From Peribacillus simplex (lineage in GTDB: Bacteria; Bacillota; Bacilli; Bacillales; DSM-1321), in contig NZ_FTMX01000006.1 in assembly GCF_900156045.1 (NCBI RefSeq), positions 248,001-312,000 on the forward strand: a DNA stretch of 64,000 nt, read 5' to 3'. Under the pieces are notes generated by a model that was not told the origin of the DNA, searched no databases, and was given only the letters and a program-made list of their open reading frames with translations. The position numbers and the translations under genes are program-made. Of the stretch, positions 16,457 through 23,986 are shown piece by piece; the stretch's first letter is position 1, and each line of letters opens with the position of its first letter.

Positions 16457-16787
16457 TTATCCTAATCGGTCGCCTTTTTTAACCCTTTGTTGAGGTTCAA
16501 TTAGAACAGCACCTTGCTCTGAATAAGTCCCCATCACCAAAACTACTGAACTAAAATCAGCAACTTTAATAGGATGGAAATGGACCACTCCTATTACTTG
16601 CTTACCAACTAGATCATTTAAATCATAGCAATCTGTTATTTGAGCGCTCCTTTGTTTAATCCCTATTTCTTCTCTAAAATCAACCCATAATTTATAGGCT
16701 GGTTTTTCTTGCTTTAGGAAATTCTTCTGCTTTTGTAATTTCCTCAACACGCATATCTAATTTTTGAAAATCGTCGAAAGTTGCCAA
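16457..16787 (-). pseudogene. csaA: csaA-like tRNA-binding-domain chaperone gene, frameshifted
   Basis: Frame 1 from TTG at 16787 reads MATFDDFQKLDMRVEE and ITKAEEFPKARK, then hits a stop. Frame 2 continues KPAYKLWVDFREEIGIKQ, SAQITDCYDLNDLVGKQVIG, ending VKKGDRLG. Removing one base from the five-A run (T5 at 16703-16707 on the plus strand) joins them into 109 codons, close to the ~110-residue CsaA family length, with the family's EIGIKQRSAQIT core intact. It sits 18 bp behind the EamA gene. Either a recent homopolymer mutation or a sequencing error. CsaA is a tRNA-binding-fold protein with proposed secretion-chaperone activity. Confidence 0.85.
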
Positions 16788-16805
16788 TGTTATTCTTTTT
16801 TGTAT

Positions 16806-17708
16806 TTATTGAGATAATGATTGATTTTGTTCTTCTTGTCTATCTTTAATAACGATTAAGACTCCTATCAGAATCAAGAAAGATCCTATCCAAAAAGTGA
16901 TACTAATCGTTTCACCTAATATCAACCAACCTAATAATGTTCCAACAACGGGTTGGAAAAAAAAGAAAACTCCTCCACTAGATGCATTTAGCATTTGTAA
17001 ACCACGATTCCATAATAGAAATGCAATAGCTGTTGATATTACCCCTAAATATATTATTCCCCCAAAAATGGTAGGATTCATTAAATCATTTATATTTATT
17101 TTAGGTAATCTTGTTATAACTAAAGGAGTTAGAACAACAAAAGCAATTAAAGTAGCATAGGTATTTACAACAATTTGTGAATAGTCACCAGGCAAGAGTT
17201 TTATAAGTACTGACATTAAAGCCCATGTCAATGCAGCTATAATAAGGGAGACTCCTCCTAGCAAACTAGACATATCAATATCGTCAATTCCAACGATAAT
17301 AATGACACCGATAGTGGCTAAACTAACAGAAATAGCTTTCTTAAAAGTTAAACGTTCTTTAAGAATTATACTAGCAAACAAAACCATGAATGCAGGTGTT
17401 GTAGAAGTGATAATAGCCCCCATTTGTGCGGTAGAAAGCATTGTACCTGTTTCTTGAGTAACAATGGAAATGACGTATCCTATAATTGCAATGGCAATTA
17501 TAATTCCAAAATGCTGTCTTCTAATTCTCCAATTTTGTTTAGTCACAAATCCAATGATTACTAACGCAACAAGTGCTATAAGATAACGCATCCACACAAG
17601 TTCTAATGGTGGTATGACTGCCACTACTACTTTAACGACAACATACATACCTCCCCAAATACTTGAAGCTAATATTAAAAATAAAGAACCAATTAGTGTA
17701 TTTTTCAT
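16806..17708 (-). CDS. EamA/DMT-family membrane transporter
   Basis: 300 residues, ATG with GGAGGG 7 bp upstream. Ten predicted helices form two EamA halves: the N-terminal SSIWGGMYVVVKVVVAVIPPLELVWMRY and the second half beginning GGVSLIIAALTWALMSVLIKLLPG. The C-terminal half carries FFFQPVVGTLLGWLILGETI. Family members export amino acids, metabolites or drugs. Control is the interesting part: a translated leader with four mutually pairing segments precedes it, one of which covers its ribosome binding site. Confidence 0.9.
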   Translation of the reverse strand: MKNTLIGSLFLILASSIWGGMYVVVKVVVAVIPPLELVWMRYLIALVALVIIGFVTKQNWRIRRQHFGIIIAIAIIGYVISIVTQETGTMLSTAQMGAIITSTTPAFMVLFASIILKERLTFKKAISVSLATIGVIIIVGIDDIDMSSLLGGVSLIIAALTWALMSVLIKLLPGDYSQIVVNTYATLIAFVVLTPLVITRLPKININDLMNPTIFGGIIYLGVISTAIAFLLWNRGLQMLNASSGGVFFFFQPVVGTLLGWLILGETISITFWIGSFLILIGVLIVIKDRQEEQNQSLSQ

Positions 17709-17712
17709 GTTT

Positions 17713-17801
17713 GTACCCTCCGTATTTATTTTAGGCTTGTTATGCCTTAACGGAGAGAAATAGCTATTCTAAAGCTCTCTCCGTTAAGCGTGGGAGAGTA
17801 C
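17713..17801 (-). promoter_or_regulatory. Leader attenuator controlling the EamA gene (erm-like four-segment fold)
   Basis: In the mRNA sense: segment 1 GUACUCUCC (17801-17793, in the leader ORF), segment 2 CUUAACGGAGAGA (17788-17776), segment 3 UCUCUCCGUUAAG (17758-17746), segment 4 ACGGAGGGUAC (17723-17713, the EamA Shine-Dalgarno). 2:3 is a perfect 13-bp stem. 1:2 pairs CUCUCC/GGAGAG, 3:4 pairs CUCCGU/ACGGAG, and 1 can also pair directly with 4 over 9 bp including one G-U. Ribosome occupancy of segment 1 would favour 2:3 and free the SD. Confidence 0.65.
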
Positions 17802-17840
17802 TGTTGGTACATCGTTTTCAAATAATGGAGTCCAAAACAT
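17784..17840 (-). CDS. 18-aa leader peptide upstream of the EamA gene
   Basis: ATG preceded by GAGGTGAC at about 5-bp spacing encodes MFWTPLFENDVPTVLSHA and stops with TAA lying inside the 5' arm of the downstream 13-bp stem. Its Val-Leu-Ser codons are the segment able to mask the EamA RBS. Position, length and overlap with the alternative stems match ribosome-stalling leader peptides. Confidence 0.6.
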   Translation of the reverse strand: MFWTPLFENDVPTVLSHA

Positions 17841-17941
17841 CTTAGTCACCTCGTTACCAAAATTTCATAATTTTTTTAAGTGTAACAAAAATTAATATTG
17901 ATGAACACCTTATTTTTTTCGGATTCATAACTAAAATATTG

Positions 17942-17962
17942 TTATTAACCTAGTGTTAATAA
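17942..17962. promoter_or_regulatory. Perfect 8-bp inverted repeat
   Basis: TTATTAAC-ctagt-GTTAATAA, between the regulator remnant and the EamA leader; candidate operator or remnant of one. Confidence 0.35.
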
Positions 17963-17976
17963 AAGGGTAAGATACT

Positions 17977-18096
17977 TTATTTGGTAAAATCAATTCCGTA
18001 TTTCTTCATTTTTTTATAAAGAGTAGCTCTAGACATTCCTAATTCTTTTGCAGTGATGCTTTTATTTCTATATGTTTTTTCAAGAGTTTGCCAAGG
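17977..18096 (-). pseudogene. C-terminal remnant of a Fis-type HTH (sigma-54 activator-like) gene
   Basis: About 39 codons to a TAA read WQTLEKTYRNKSITAKELG then MSRATLYKKMKKYGIDFTK. This is the HTH_8 recognition end of an enhancer-binding protein of RocR type. No other domain remains upstream. Confidence 0.6.
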
Positions 18097-18230
18097 GAAC
18101 AATGAACATATATATGAAAAATTATTTGAAAGGATATACTAAGATGAGTGCGATGATATTTAACCTTAATTGGGGACATTTTCGCTACCATCGGAGGTTC
18201 ATTAACAAAGCGTAGTTAGAGGAGGTTAAA

Positions 18231-18785
18231 ATGGAGAAGCAGGCTGTTTTATTTCATTCATTAGAGGGTGAAAAAATCTACTTCAAAGCACTAAGGATAG
18301 AGGATGTTCAAGAGATACATCATTATGCGTCAGATCAAGAGGTTTCACGATTTATTGGCTGGAATTTGATGAGTACTTTTGAGGAAACTCGTCAGTTCAT
18401 TGAAATAATGTTAAAACGTGAGTCGGCAGGAACTCATTTATATTCCTCCATTGTTGAAAAATTAACTCAAGCAATTATAGGAACAGCCATAATTTTTAAT
18501 TTTGACCAAGAAGCAAACCAAGCTGAAATTGGTTATGTGTTGCATAAACATCATTGGGATAAGGGGTATGGAACAGAGATTGTTGCATTGATAAGTGATT
18601 TTGCATTTAAATCACTTAATCTTCATAAGCTCCATGCTATGGTAGTGCATGCCAATATTGGCTCTGCACGGATACTTGAAAAGAACAGGTATGAGTTAGA
18701 AGGACGATTAAAAGACCACTATTTTATAGAGGATAAGTATTATGATGCATTACTTTTCGGCAAAATTACTAACTTGGAAACTTAG
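18231..18785 (+). CDS. GNAT N-acetyltransferase, RimJ/RimL-like
   Basis: 184 residues from ATG behind AGAGGAGG. It has the RimJ/L-type features GEKIYFKALRIEDVQEIHHYASDQEVSRFIGW at the start, AEIGYVLHKHHWDKGYGTEIV as the acetyl-CoA-binding motif, LHKLHAMVVHANIGSARILEKNRYELEGRLKDHYFIEDKYYDALLFGKI at the end. Enzymes of this kind acetylate ribosomal protein N-termini or small amines. Target unknown. Confidence 0.9.
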   Translation: MEKQAVLFHSLEGEKIYFKALRIEDVQEIHHYASDQEVSRFIGWNLMSTFEETRQFIEIMLKRESAGTHLYSSIVEKLTQAIIGTAIIFNFDQEANQAEIGYVLHKHHWDKGYGTEIVALISDFAFKSLNLHKLHAMVVHANIGSARILEKNRYELEGRLKDHYFIEDKYYDALLFGKITNLET

Positions 18786-18856
18786 CGTTCTTGTACAGAT
18801 AAAATGAAGAGGTTTGTTGACGATAATTTCAATAAAATATAATCCCTTCTTATTCA

Positions 18857-18905
18857 ATTAAAGGGCGCGATTCTTTAATAAGAATTGCTTTTCTTTTAGA
18901 ACTAC
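18857..18905 (+). repeat. Three-hairpin element variant (type III centre)
   Basis: TTAAAGGGCGCGATTCTTTAATAAGAATTGCTTTTCTT: same framework, but with an AATTCTTATTAAAGAAT hairpin as the centre, followed by a partial box 2. Confidence 0.6.
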
Positions 18906-19103
18906 AATGAAAATATGTTTCTTTAAAAATGGAAAAATGACAATACATAAGAAGACCCTGCTCAATCGTTTAAAAAAAGAGGAGAGCGTTAATTAATTAG
19001 TCTATGGATTAGGGTTGACTGGATTAAGGTCAGTATCAGTATTGACACTTCCTAACCATTTTCATTCTTTGTGGTGAGTCGCCGATTTTTGCGTTTCATG
19101 GAT

Positions 19104-19191
19104 GGCTAACGAGTGTGTTAGTTGCAGATCTGAGCTGTCTTTAAGGCAGCTCTTTTCTTATGGAACTAACGGGGCAGATTAGTTTAATAAG
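19104..19191 (+). repeat. Three-hairpin element, full copy (type I)
   Basis: GCTAACGAGTGTGTTAGTTGCAGATC, GAGCTGTCTTTAAGGCAGC + T4, AACTAACGGGGCAGATTAGTTTAATAAGG. Confidence 0.88.
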
Positions 19192-19201
19192 GGAATTAAA
19201 A

Positions 19202-19235
19202 AGAGGATACAGTATGTACTGTATCCTCTAATCTT
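19202..19235 (+). terminator. Hairpin terminator with 13-bp arms
   Basis: AGAGGATACAGTA-tg-TACTGTATCCTCT, then AATCTTTT. It directly follows an element copy. Confidence 0.65.
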
Positions 19236-19254
19236 TTGCTGCATACAGTAGTCC

Positions 19255-19416
19255 GTTGTAGGTGCAGGATTAACTGAAAATGATGGTATTCATGATCAAA
19301 TTCTGGAGCCAAGTCCAGCAGCGACAAGTGAATACTCTCAAAATTTTTTGCAACTTATTTCCCTCATTATATCCCTAGTTTCTGTAAAAAGTCCGGCTCC
19401 TAATGGAATATTATAA
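19255..19416 (+). pseudogene. Start-less coding-like fragment
   Basis: 53 open codons to TAA (VVGAGLTENDGIHDQILEPS, then LQLISLIISLVSVKSPAP) with a stop just upstream and no start codon or RBS. It looks like a gene remnant; no family recognised. Confidence 0.3.
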
Positions 19417-19480
19417 ATTTAAAAGCTACAGTTACAAAAGAATCTGGGATTGAGGGGCTTAAAGACTTATTGGTTTAAAT

Positions 19481-20008
19481 CTATACTTCCTTAGTTATAT
19501 CATGCTTTAAAAACTTTTGTTGGCCATAAATTTTTTCAAAAAGAATTCCTGTTGAATAGTAAAACACGAGGCCAAAACAAATGTGAATAAGTGTAAATTT
19601 AGAACCGAATGAAGTGAATTCATACACTAGAACTGGCAATTTCACTGTTGACCAAGCGCCTAAGAAAAACACTATATATCGGACACTGGCTCCTTTTTTC
19701 AATAAAAGTACTGCAATTGGAAAGGCTATATAAAGAGGGCCTGCAGCTACTATTGCTAATAATAAGGTGAAGAAGACACCATATATACCTGATTTTTCAC
19801 CCATATATCGAATGAGTGATTCTTTCTTTACCCATTGATCCAATAATCCCACTAATATGAATATAGGCGGAAGTAGGAATAACATATCCAAAATACTTTT
19901 ACCAGTTAACTGAACTGTTTTCAAAGCAATAGCTTGATTCATAAATGCAATAAGAAGAAGCCCTAATAATAAAATGAAAAAGAACCGATATCTTTTTAGT
20001 TTTGTCAT
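19481..20008 (-). CDS. Permease subunit (DUF318/YraQ-like), C-terminal half
   Basis: 175 residues from ATG, with GGTGATGAC inside the upstream gene as RBS. Five or so hydrophobic segments lie in a helical bundle (RFFFILLLGLLLIAFM, ILDMLFLLPPIFILVGLLDQWV). The core GIYGVFFTLLLAIVAAGPLYIAFPIAVLLLKKGASVRYIVFFLGAWS carries the glycine-rich gate typical of YraQ/ArsP-like permeases. Its ATG overlaps the TGA of the preceding gene (ATGA), so the two halves are translationally coupled and probably form one transporter. Substrate unknown. Confidence 0.75.
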   Translation of the reverse strand: MTKLKRYRFFFILLLGLLLIAFMNQAIALKTVQLTGKSILDMLFLLPPIFILVGLLDQWVKKESLIRYMGEKSGIYGVFFTLLLAIVAAGPLYIAFPIAVLLLKKGASVRYIVFFLGAWSTVKLPVLVYEFTSFGSKFTLIHICFGLVFYYSTGILFEKIYGQQKFLKHDITKEV

Positions 20009-20487
20009 GTCATCACCACCCAAATAATTAATGCAAATAGAAGCGACATTATAATGGCAGAAATATTTCGAGCATAAGCAAAACTTCGTCCAAAAGTTTT
20101 TTGTTCCATAGGTAAAGTTGCAAGTCCTACAGACATTAATGTCGACATTAATACAGCTACTTGTGGAAGAGCAGCACCATTTTGAACTAATGTATGTCCG
20201 AGAGGAAAGACGATAAAGCTTGGAACTAAAGCAATTGAGCCAATGATTGTTGAATAAATGATGCCTAGTAAGCCAGAATTTTCGCCAATAATTGAAGAAA
20301 TAAGGGACGGTGTCAATAAAGATAATGCTAGCCCAACAAAAAGCATAATAGCTAATAAATCCGGCAAAACATTGCGAAACATTTTCCATGAACTTAATAA
20401 AGCTGCTTTTGTTTTATGTTTGTCTTTTATGAAAGAAATACCCAAATAAATAATGGCTATGGTATAGAGAATAATTCCATTAATCAT
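20005..20487 (-). CDS. Permease subunit (DUF318/YraQ-like), N-terminal half
   Basis: 160 residues, about five helices. The gate region LPDLLAIMLFVGLALSLLTP and SIALVPSFIVFPLGHTLVQNGAALPQVAVLMSTLMSVG matches the companion subunit in design, giving a two-gene split of what is one protein in the larger permease family. Its start overlaps the end of the padR gene by 8 bp. Regulation by the upstream PadR repressor is expected. Confidence 0.75.
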   Translation of the reverse strand: MINGIILYTIAIIYLGISFIKDKHKTKAALLSSWKMFRNVLPDLLAIMLFVGLALSLLTPSLISSIIGENSGLLGIIYSTIIGSIALVPSFIVFPLGHTLVQNGAALPQVAVLMSTLMSVGLATLPMEQKTFGRSFAYARNISAIIMSLLFALIIWVVMT

Positions 20488-20821
20488 TATTTTGAGCCTT
20501 CCATTCTTTATACTTTTCTAGGAAAAACGATAAATTTTTAATTTTTTCTTCAATATCTATTTGAAAATCTTCTAATTTTCTTTTTCCAACTGTAGTGATT
20601 TTGTACATCCTTATCGGTTTATCATGATTAGATATATCCAGATAAGATTCAACAGCACCTTCTTCCTCTAATTTTTTTAGTGTGCGATATAATATGGCAC
20701 TATCAATTGGATTGATGGGAAGCTCTTTCTCACATTTTTGCAGAAGTTTCCCTCCATAGTTATCTCCCTCTGTTAAAAACAGCAAAAGAAATGCACCTGT
20801 ATGTCTACCTGTATGTTTCAT
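20480..20821 (-). CDS. PadR-family transcriptional regulator
   Basis: 113 residues with AGGAGG upstream. It has the PadR winged helix (FLLLFLTEGDNYGGKLLQKCEKELP, AILYRTLKKLEEEGAVESYL, PIRMYKITTVGKRKLEDFQ) and a short coiled-coil helix at the end (IEEKIKNLSFFLEKYKEWK). It heads a three-gene overlapping operon with the split permease. A 17-bp palindrome lies 52 bp upstream of its start and is the likely autoregulatory operator. Confidence 0.9.
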   Translation of the reverse strand: MKHTGRHTGAFLLLFLTEGDNYGGKLLQKCEKELPINPIDSAILYRTLKKLEEEGAVESYLDISNHDKPIRMYKITTVGKRKLEDFQIDIEEKIKNLSFFLEKYKEWKAQNND

Positions 20822-20872
20822 GAAATATAAAACCTCCTAATTTTAATGTAAAAAATTTTTCCGGTAACAATT

Positions 20873-20889
20873 TACTGTTAATAACAGTA
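20873..20889. promoter_or_regulatory. Candidate PadR operator
   Basis: TACTGTTA-A-TAACAGTA is a perfect palindrome upstream of padR. A further AACAGTA half-site lies about 10 bp beyond it. Confidence 0.6.
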
Positions 20890-20963
20890 TGCTTTCATAA
20901 ACAGTAATGTGTCATTTTTTTCTTTGTGATAACAAAAAAATTAGAATGTGAAGGGTTGTACTT

Positions 20964-20990
20964 AAACTAACGGGTGCGTTAGTTCACTAA
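20964..20990 (+). repeat. Three-hairpin element, box 1 only
   Basis: AAACTAACGGGTGCGTTAGTTCAC, a hybrid of box 1 and box 2. Confidence 0.6.
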
Positions 20991-20996
20991 AGAAAA

Positions 20997-21042
20997 AAGG
21001 AGAGTACATACTATACATGGCTAATATGTACTCTCCTTTATT
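20997..21042 (+). terminator. Long-armed hairpin
   Basis: AAAGGAGAGTACATA and TATGTACTCTCCTTT are perfect inverted arms around a 14-bp loop, followed by ATTTATT. Confidence 0.55.
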
Positions 21043-21190
21043 TATTAAAGGTTTTTTATGATTAGGTCTAGATAATTTTGAAAAACTAACAAACATTAAA
21101 GGACCGTCAATAGACCTGTTTTTTGTACGAAAGAAGGATGGCCACCAAGTTTCGACGAATATATCAATATACTTTTTGGAGGTGTTGGAT

Positions 21191-21376
21191 ATGGGGATTT
21201 GTTGTGGAGAGTGTCACGTTGAATTAAAGAGTGATGATTATGTCACATTGGATGAATTTAGCACGCTGAGGCACACATATTGCGGTTATGATCTTATTGC
21301 CGAGCTGATCAAAGACATTGGGACTTATCGAAATATCAAAACAAAGTATTGGTTTTCCCGTGAGCGCACTAAATGA
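21191..21376 (+). CDS. Small Cys-containing protein, 61 aa
   Basis: ATG with GGAGGT 7 bp upstream. The N-terminus MGICCGECHVELKSDDYVTLDEF carries three cysteines, with another in HTYCGYD, suggesting metal binding. The stop overlaps the start of the next gene (ATGA), so the pair is co-translated. Unknown function. Confidence 0.65.
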   Translation: MGICCGECHVELKSDDYVTLDEFSTLRHTYCGYDLIAELIKDIGTYRNIKTKYWFSRERTK

Positions 21377-21879
21377 AAATCGGGGAAATCTTGGAGTTAA
21401 TTAAAACTGATACACCAGCGAATATTGCCAAAAAGGCTGATTTTCATCTTTCAGAAAAATTACTAAGAAAAGCATTGAAAAAAGCTGGTTATGAGTATAG
21501 AAATTCAGGCGAAAAAGGCTGGTATTTCGTTGGTGAAGGTGACGAGGAAACGGTACAAGAGCAGCTTATTTATGACTTTGCAACAGCAGGAAAAGCAAAG
21601 GCGAACGTTACAACTAATGTAAATAAAGAATCTATTAACGATACCAACCAACGTTCTAACGTTGGCATAAAACGTGGTAAAGAACAGGTCAAACAAGCGA
21701 ACGAACAATCAGCACCAACCATAGAACGAACCAATGTTATAAGAAAACGTTCTTCATTCGATATGGATGTTGAACTTATGAAGGAACTAAAAATACAAGC
21801 AATCATTCATGATAGTACGGTTTATGAACTAGTTGAAAGTGCCGTAAGACACTATTTAGCTGAATTAAAGGGAAAATGA
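21373..21879 (+). CDS. Putative ribbon-helix-helix DNA-binding protein
   Basis: 168 residues. An N-terminal helical domain (MKIGEILELIKTDTPANIAK, LSEKLLRKALKKAGYEYRNSGEKGWYF) resembles small domains of plasmid or mobile-element regulators. A polar Asn/Thr/Gln linker at about residues 75-125 follows. A C-terminal RHH-like module (RSSFDMDVELMKELKIQAI, STVYELVESAVRHYL) is typical of plasmid copy-control, partition or antitoxin proteins. The pair has no visible partner genes of such a system, so it may be a remnant of an integrated element. The linker DNA contains the inverted repeat CCAACGTT-ct-AACGTTGG. Confidence 0.6.
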   Translation: MKIGEILELIKTDTPANIAKKADFHLSEKLLRKALKKAGYEYRNSGEKGWYFVGEGDEETVQEQLIYDFATAGKAKANVTTNVNKESINDTNQRSNVGIKRGKEQVKQANEQSAPTIERTNVIRKRSSFDMDVELMKELKIQAIIHDSTVYELVESAVRHYLAELKGK

Positions 21880-21929
21880 TATGGCTGTGAAATAAAGTCA
21901 CGATGTTTATAATAAAGTTACGCCGTTTT

Positions 21930-21966
21930 ACCCCTTTGGATAATATCCTCTAAAGGGGTGTTTTTA
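21930..21966 (+). terminator. Intrinsic terminator
   Basis: ACCCCTTT ... AAAGGGGT arms with a 14-bp loop, followed by GTTTTTAT. Confidence 0.75.
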
Positions 21967-22035
21967 TGTCCAAAAGATAAAGTACATCTGAAATTTAAAA
22001 ATGGATCAAGGGAATTTTTGAGTGGTAATAGAGTT

Positions 22036-22109
22036 GTTCCGTTAAAGAGCGATTCTTTAATAAGAATTACTTTTCTTATAGAACTAACGGGCACTTTAGT
22101 TCATTAAGG
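22036..22109 (+). repeat. Three-hairpin element (type III centre)
   Basis: TTCCGTTAAAGAGCGATTCTTTAATAAGAATTACTTTTCTT, then AACTAACGGGCACTTTAGTTCATTAAGG. Confidence 0.75.
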
Positions 22110-22160
22110 AACACAAAATTATCAATCTTTTTATAAAAGGATAGTCCAAATAAATATTAC

Positions 22161-22206
22161 AAGGGCATGTTTTGATTAAATTTTTTTCAAAACATGCCCT
22201 TTCTAT
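22161..22206 (+). terminator. Hairpin terminator with 15-bp arms
   Basis: AAGGGCATGTTTTGA and TCAAAACATGCCCTT are perfect inverted arms, followed by TCTATTTG. Confidence 0.65.
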
Positions 22207-22241
22207 TTGTATATTTATCAAGGTTATTTAGGATTCCTGTA

Positions 22242-22388
22242 TCAAAACGCGGACAACATATGCTTTAGATTCTGTTCAAAAAAATCCGAGTTTCTAAACA
22301 CCTTATCATTAAAGGATTTATGAGAGGTTAACTCTTTTTTAATGTCTAATAACCTCATCACTTTATCTATGTCAGTTAATAGGTCAAA
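22242..22388 (-). pseudogene. Coding-like fragment without RBS
   Basis: About 48 codons open from just after a stop to TGA, reading DLLTDIDKVMRLLDIKKELT and SFNDKVFRNSDFFEQNLKHM. It has an amphipathic helical character. The only ATG (22358) lacks an RBS. Probably a remnant; function unknown. Confidence 0.25.
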
Positions 22389-22582
22389 TTAAGTTTAGTT
22401 ACACTATTGATGGTCTTAAAGTACAATAAACATCAATTTTTCATGTGAGAATTTGCTTAGCGTATTTTCTCAGCGAAAAACTACTGGACCCCTGTAAGAA
22501 GAAATAGGTACCGAAAAATACAAACCTGGAAAAACTTGTTTTGAAATTGCAATCTTGGATAGTGGGAGCCGTCTGTATACCA

Positions 22583-23980
22583 TTAACCAGCGTGCAATTT
22601 TACAATCACTCTAGTTCCTTCATCAGGCTTGCTAAAAACCTCAATCGTCCCTTTGTGAGCTTCTACAATCCATTTACATAAAGACAATCCTAAACCTGTT
22701 CCTCCTTGACTTCTTGATCGGGAATCGTCCACACGATAAAATCGCTGAAAAATAAAAGGCAAGTGTTTATCTGGAATCCCAATCCCATGATCATGTACTT
22801 CAATATAAATGAATTTTTCTTTACTGCATGCTTTGATTTCTACCTTACCACCTTCTGGGGTGTACTTAAGCGCATTTTCTATCAAGTTAATAAATAATCT
22901 TCGCAAGAGATCTTCATCCCCGTATAAAATGAATGGATCAGGTATTTGAATATGCATTTCAATCTGTTTTTTCATACTCAAAGATAATAAATGGTTCCTT
23001 ACATATTGGAACAACAACATTCCGTCGACTGTTTTTTGTTCAATCTGATTTGAATTGGAGGTATTTCTTGATAAATATAAGAATTTTTCTACCATATCAG
23101 ATAAATAGATGATTTCTTCCAAAACAGTTTGTAGGATACGTTTATATTCCTCTTCCGATCTATTTCTAATAAAAGCAACATCTAATTCCCCTCGCATAAT
23201 CGTTAAGGAAGTACGAAGTTCATGAGAAACATCGGAAGTAAACTGCTGGATTTGAGTGAAAGAGGTTTCTAATCTGTTAATCATATGATTAACAGTTTTA
23301 GATAAACTCTGCAATTCATCTTCTGGCCCTTCAATAGGCAACCGTTCATGTAAATTTGATGCGGTAATTTGATTGGTAGTATTGATTATTTGATGAATCG
23401 GATGTAACGTTTTTTTCGATATCAGCCGTCCCATGACCAGTGAGATCCCCGCAAATCCGAAAATAAAAAATAAAAGAATGCTTTTTAAATTCAAAATTGA
23501 TAATTCTAATATTCTGCTGTATGTTGCAACTGTAATTTGAAAGTTTAATATTCCCTTAGAACTCATTGGTGCTGACATGGCGCGAAGAGGTGTACCATTC
23601 AACTCTGTATTCCAGATCAAAACATTCTCATCCTTCTTCTCCAACACATCTGAACGTTTGATTCGTTTGCCATGCAAGTTATGAGATCCCGCGATGATTT
23701 GTCCTTGTTTGTTTTCAATTTGCCAATATATTTCTTCTTCGTTAACCATCTCAAAACTTGGCGATCCGTTAATGTGCTGTTCGATTTCAGAAAACGTATC
23801 TTTTTTTCCCAAACAATATGTAATTAAACTGAGCTCTCTGGCCAGCATCGAATCAACTTTTTTGGTTAACATATCAGTAAATGTAAAATATAAGAATGCG
23901 CTAAATAGGAATAAAATGAACATAAACATAATTGAATGCCAAATCGTAATTCTCCATCCGATACTTTTAAAAAAGTTCAT
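22583..23980 (-). CDS. Sensor histidine kinase (heavy-metal/CusS-type architecture)
   Basis: 465 residues. TM1 at about residues 13-35, an extracellular sensor of ~125 residues, TM2 at about 165-185, HAMP at ~188-240. The dimerisation/phosphoacceptor helix has His253 in SDVSHELRTSL, where Ser replaces the usual Pro. The ATPase domain carries the N box LFINLIENALKYTPEGG, G1 VHDHGIGIPDKHLPFIFQRFYRVD and G2 GGTGLGLSLCKWIVEAHKG. Its RBS AAGGAG lies in the end of the response-regulator gene. Its neighbours are iron-uptake genes, so it may sense iron or another metal; the ligand is inference. Confidence 0.92.
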   Translation of the reverse strand: MNFFKSIGWRITIWHSIMFMFILFLFSAFLYFTFTDMLTKKVDSMLARELSLITYCLGKKDTFSEIEQHINGSPSFEMVNEEEIYWQIENKQGQIIAGSHNLHGKRIKRSDVLEKKDENVLIWNTELNGTPLRAMSAPMSSKGILNFQITVATYSRILELSILNLKSILLFFIFGFAGISLVMGRLISKKTLHPIHQIINTTNQITASNLHERLPIEGPEDELQSLSKTVNHMINRLETSFTQIQQFTSDVSHELRTSLTIMRGELDVAFIRNRSEEEYKRILQTVLEEIIYLSDMVEKFLYLSRNTSNSNQIEQKTVDGMLLFQYVRNHLLSLSMKKQIEMHIQIPDPFILYGDEDLLRRLFINLIENALKYTPEGGKVEIKACSKEKFIYIEVHDHGIGIPDKHLPFIFQRFYRVDDSRSRSQGGTGLGLSLCKWIVEAHKGTIEVFSKPDEGTRVIVKLHAG

Positions 23981-23986
23981 GATGGT

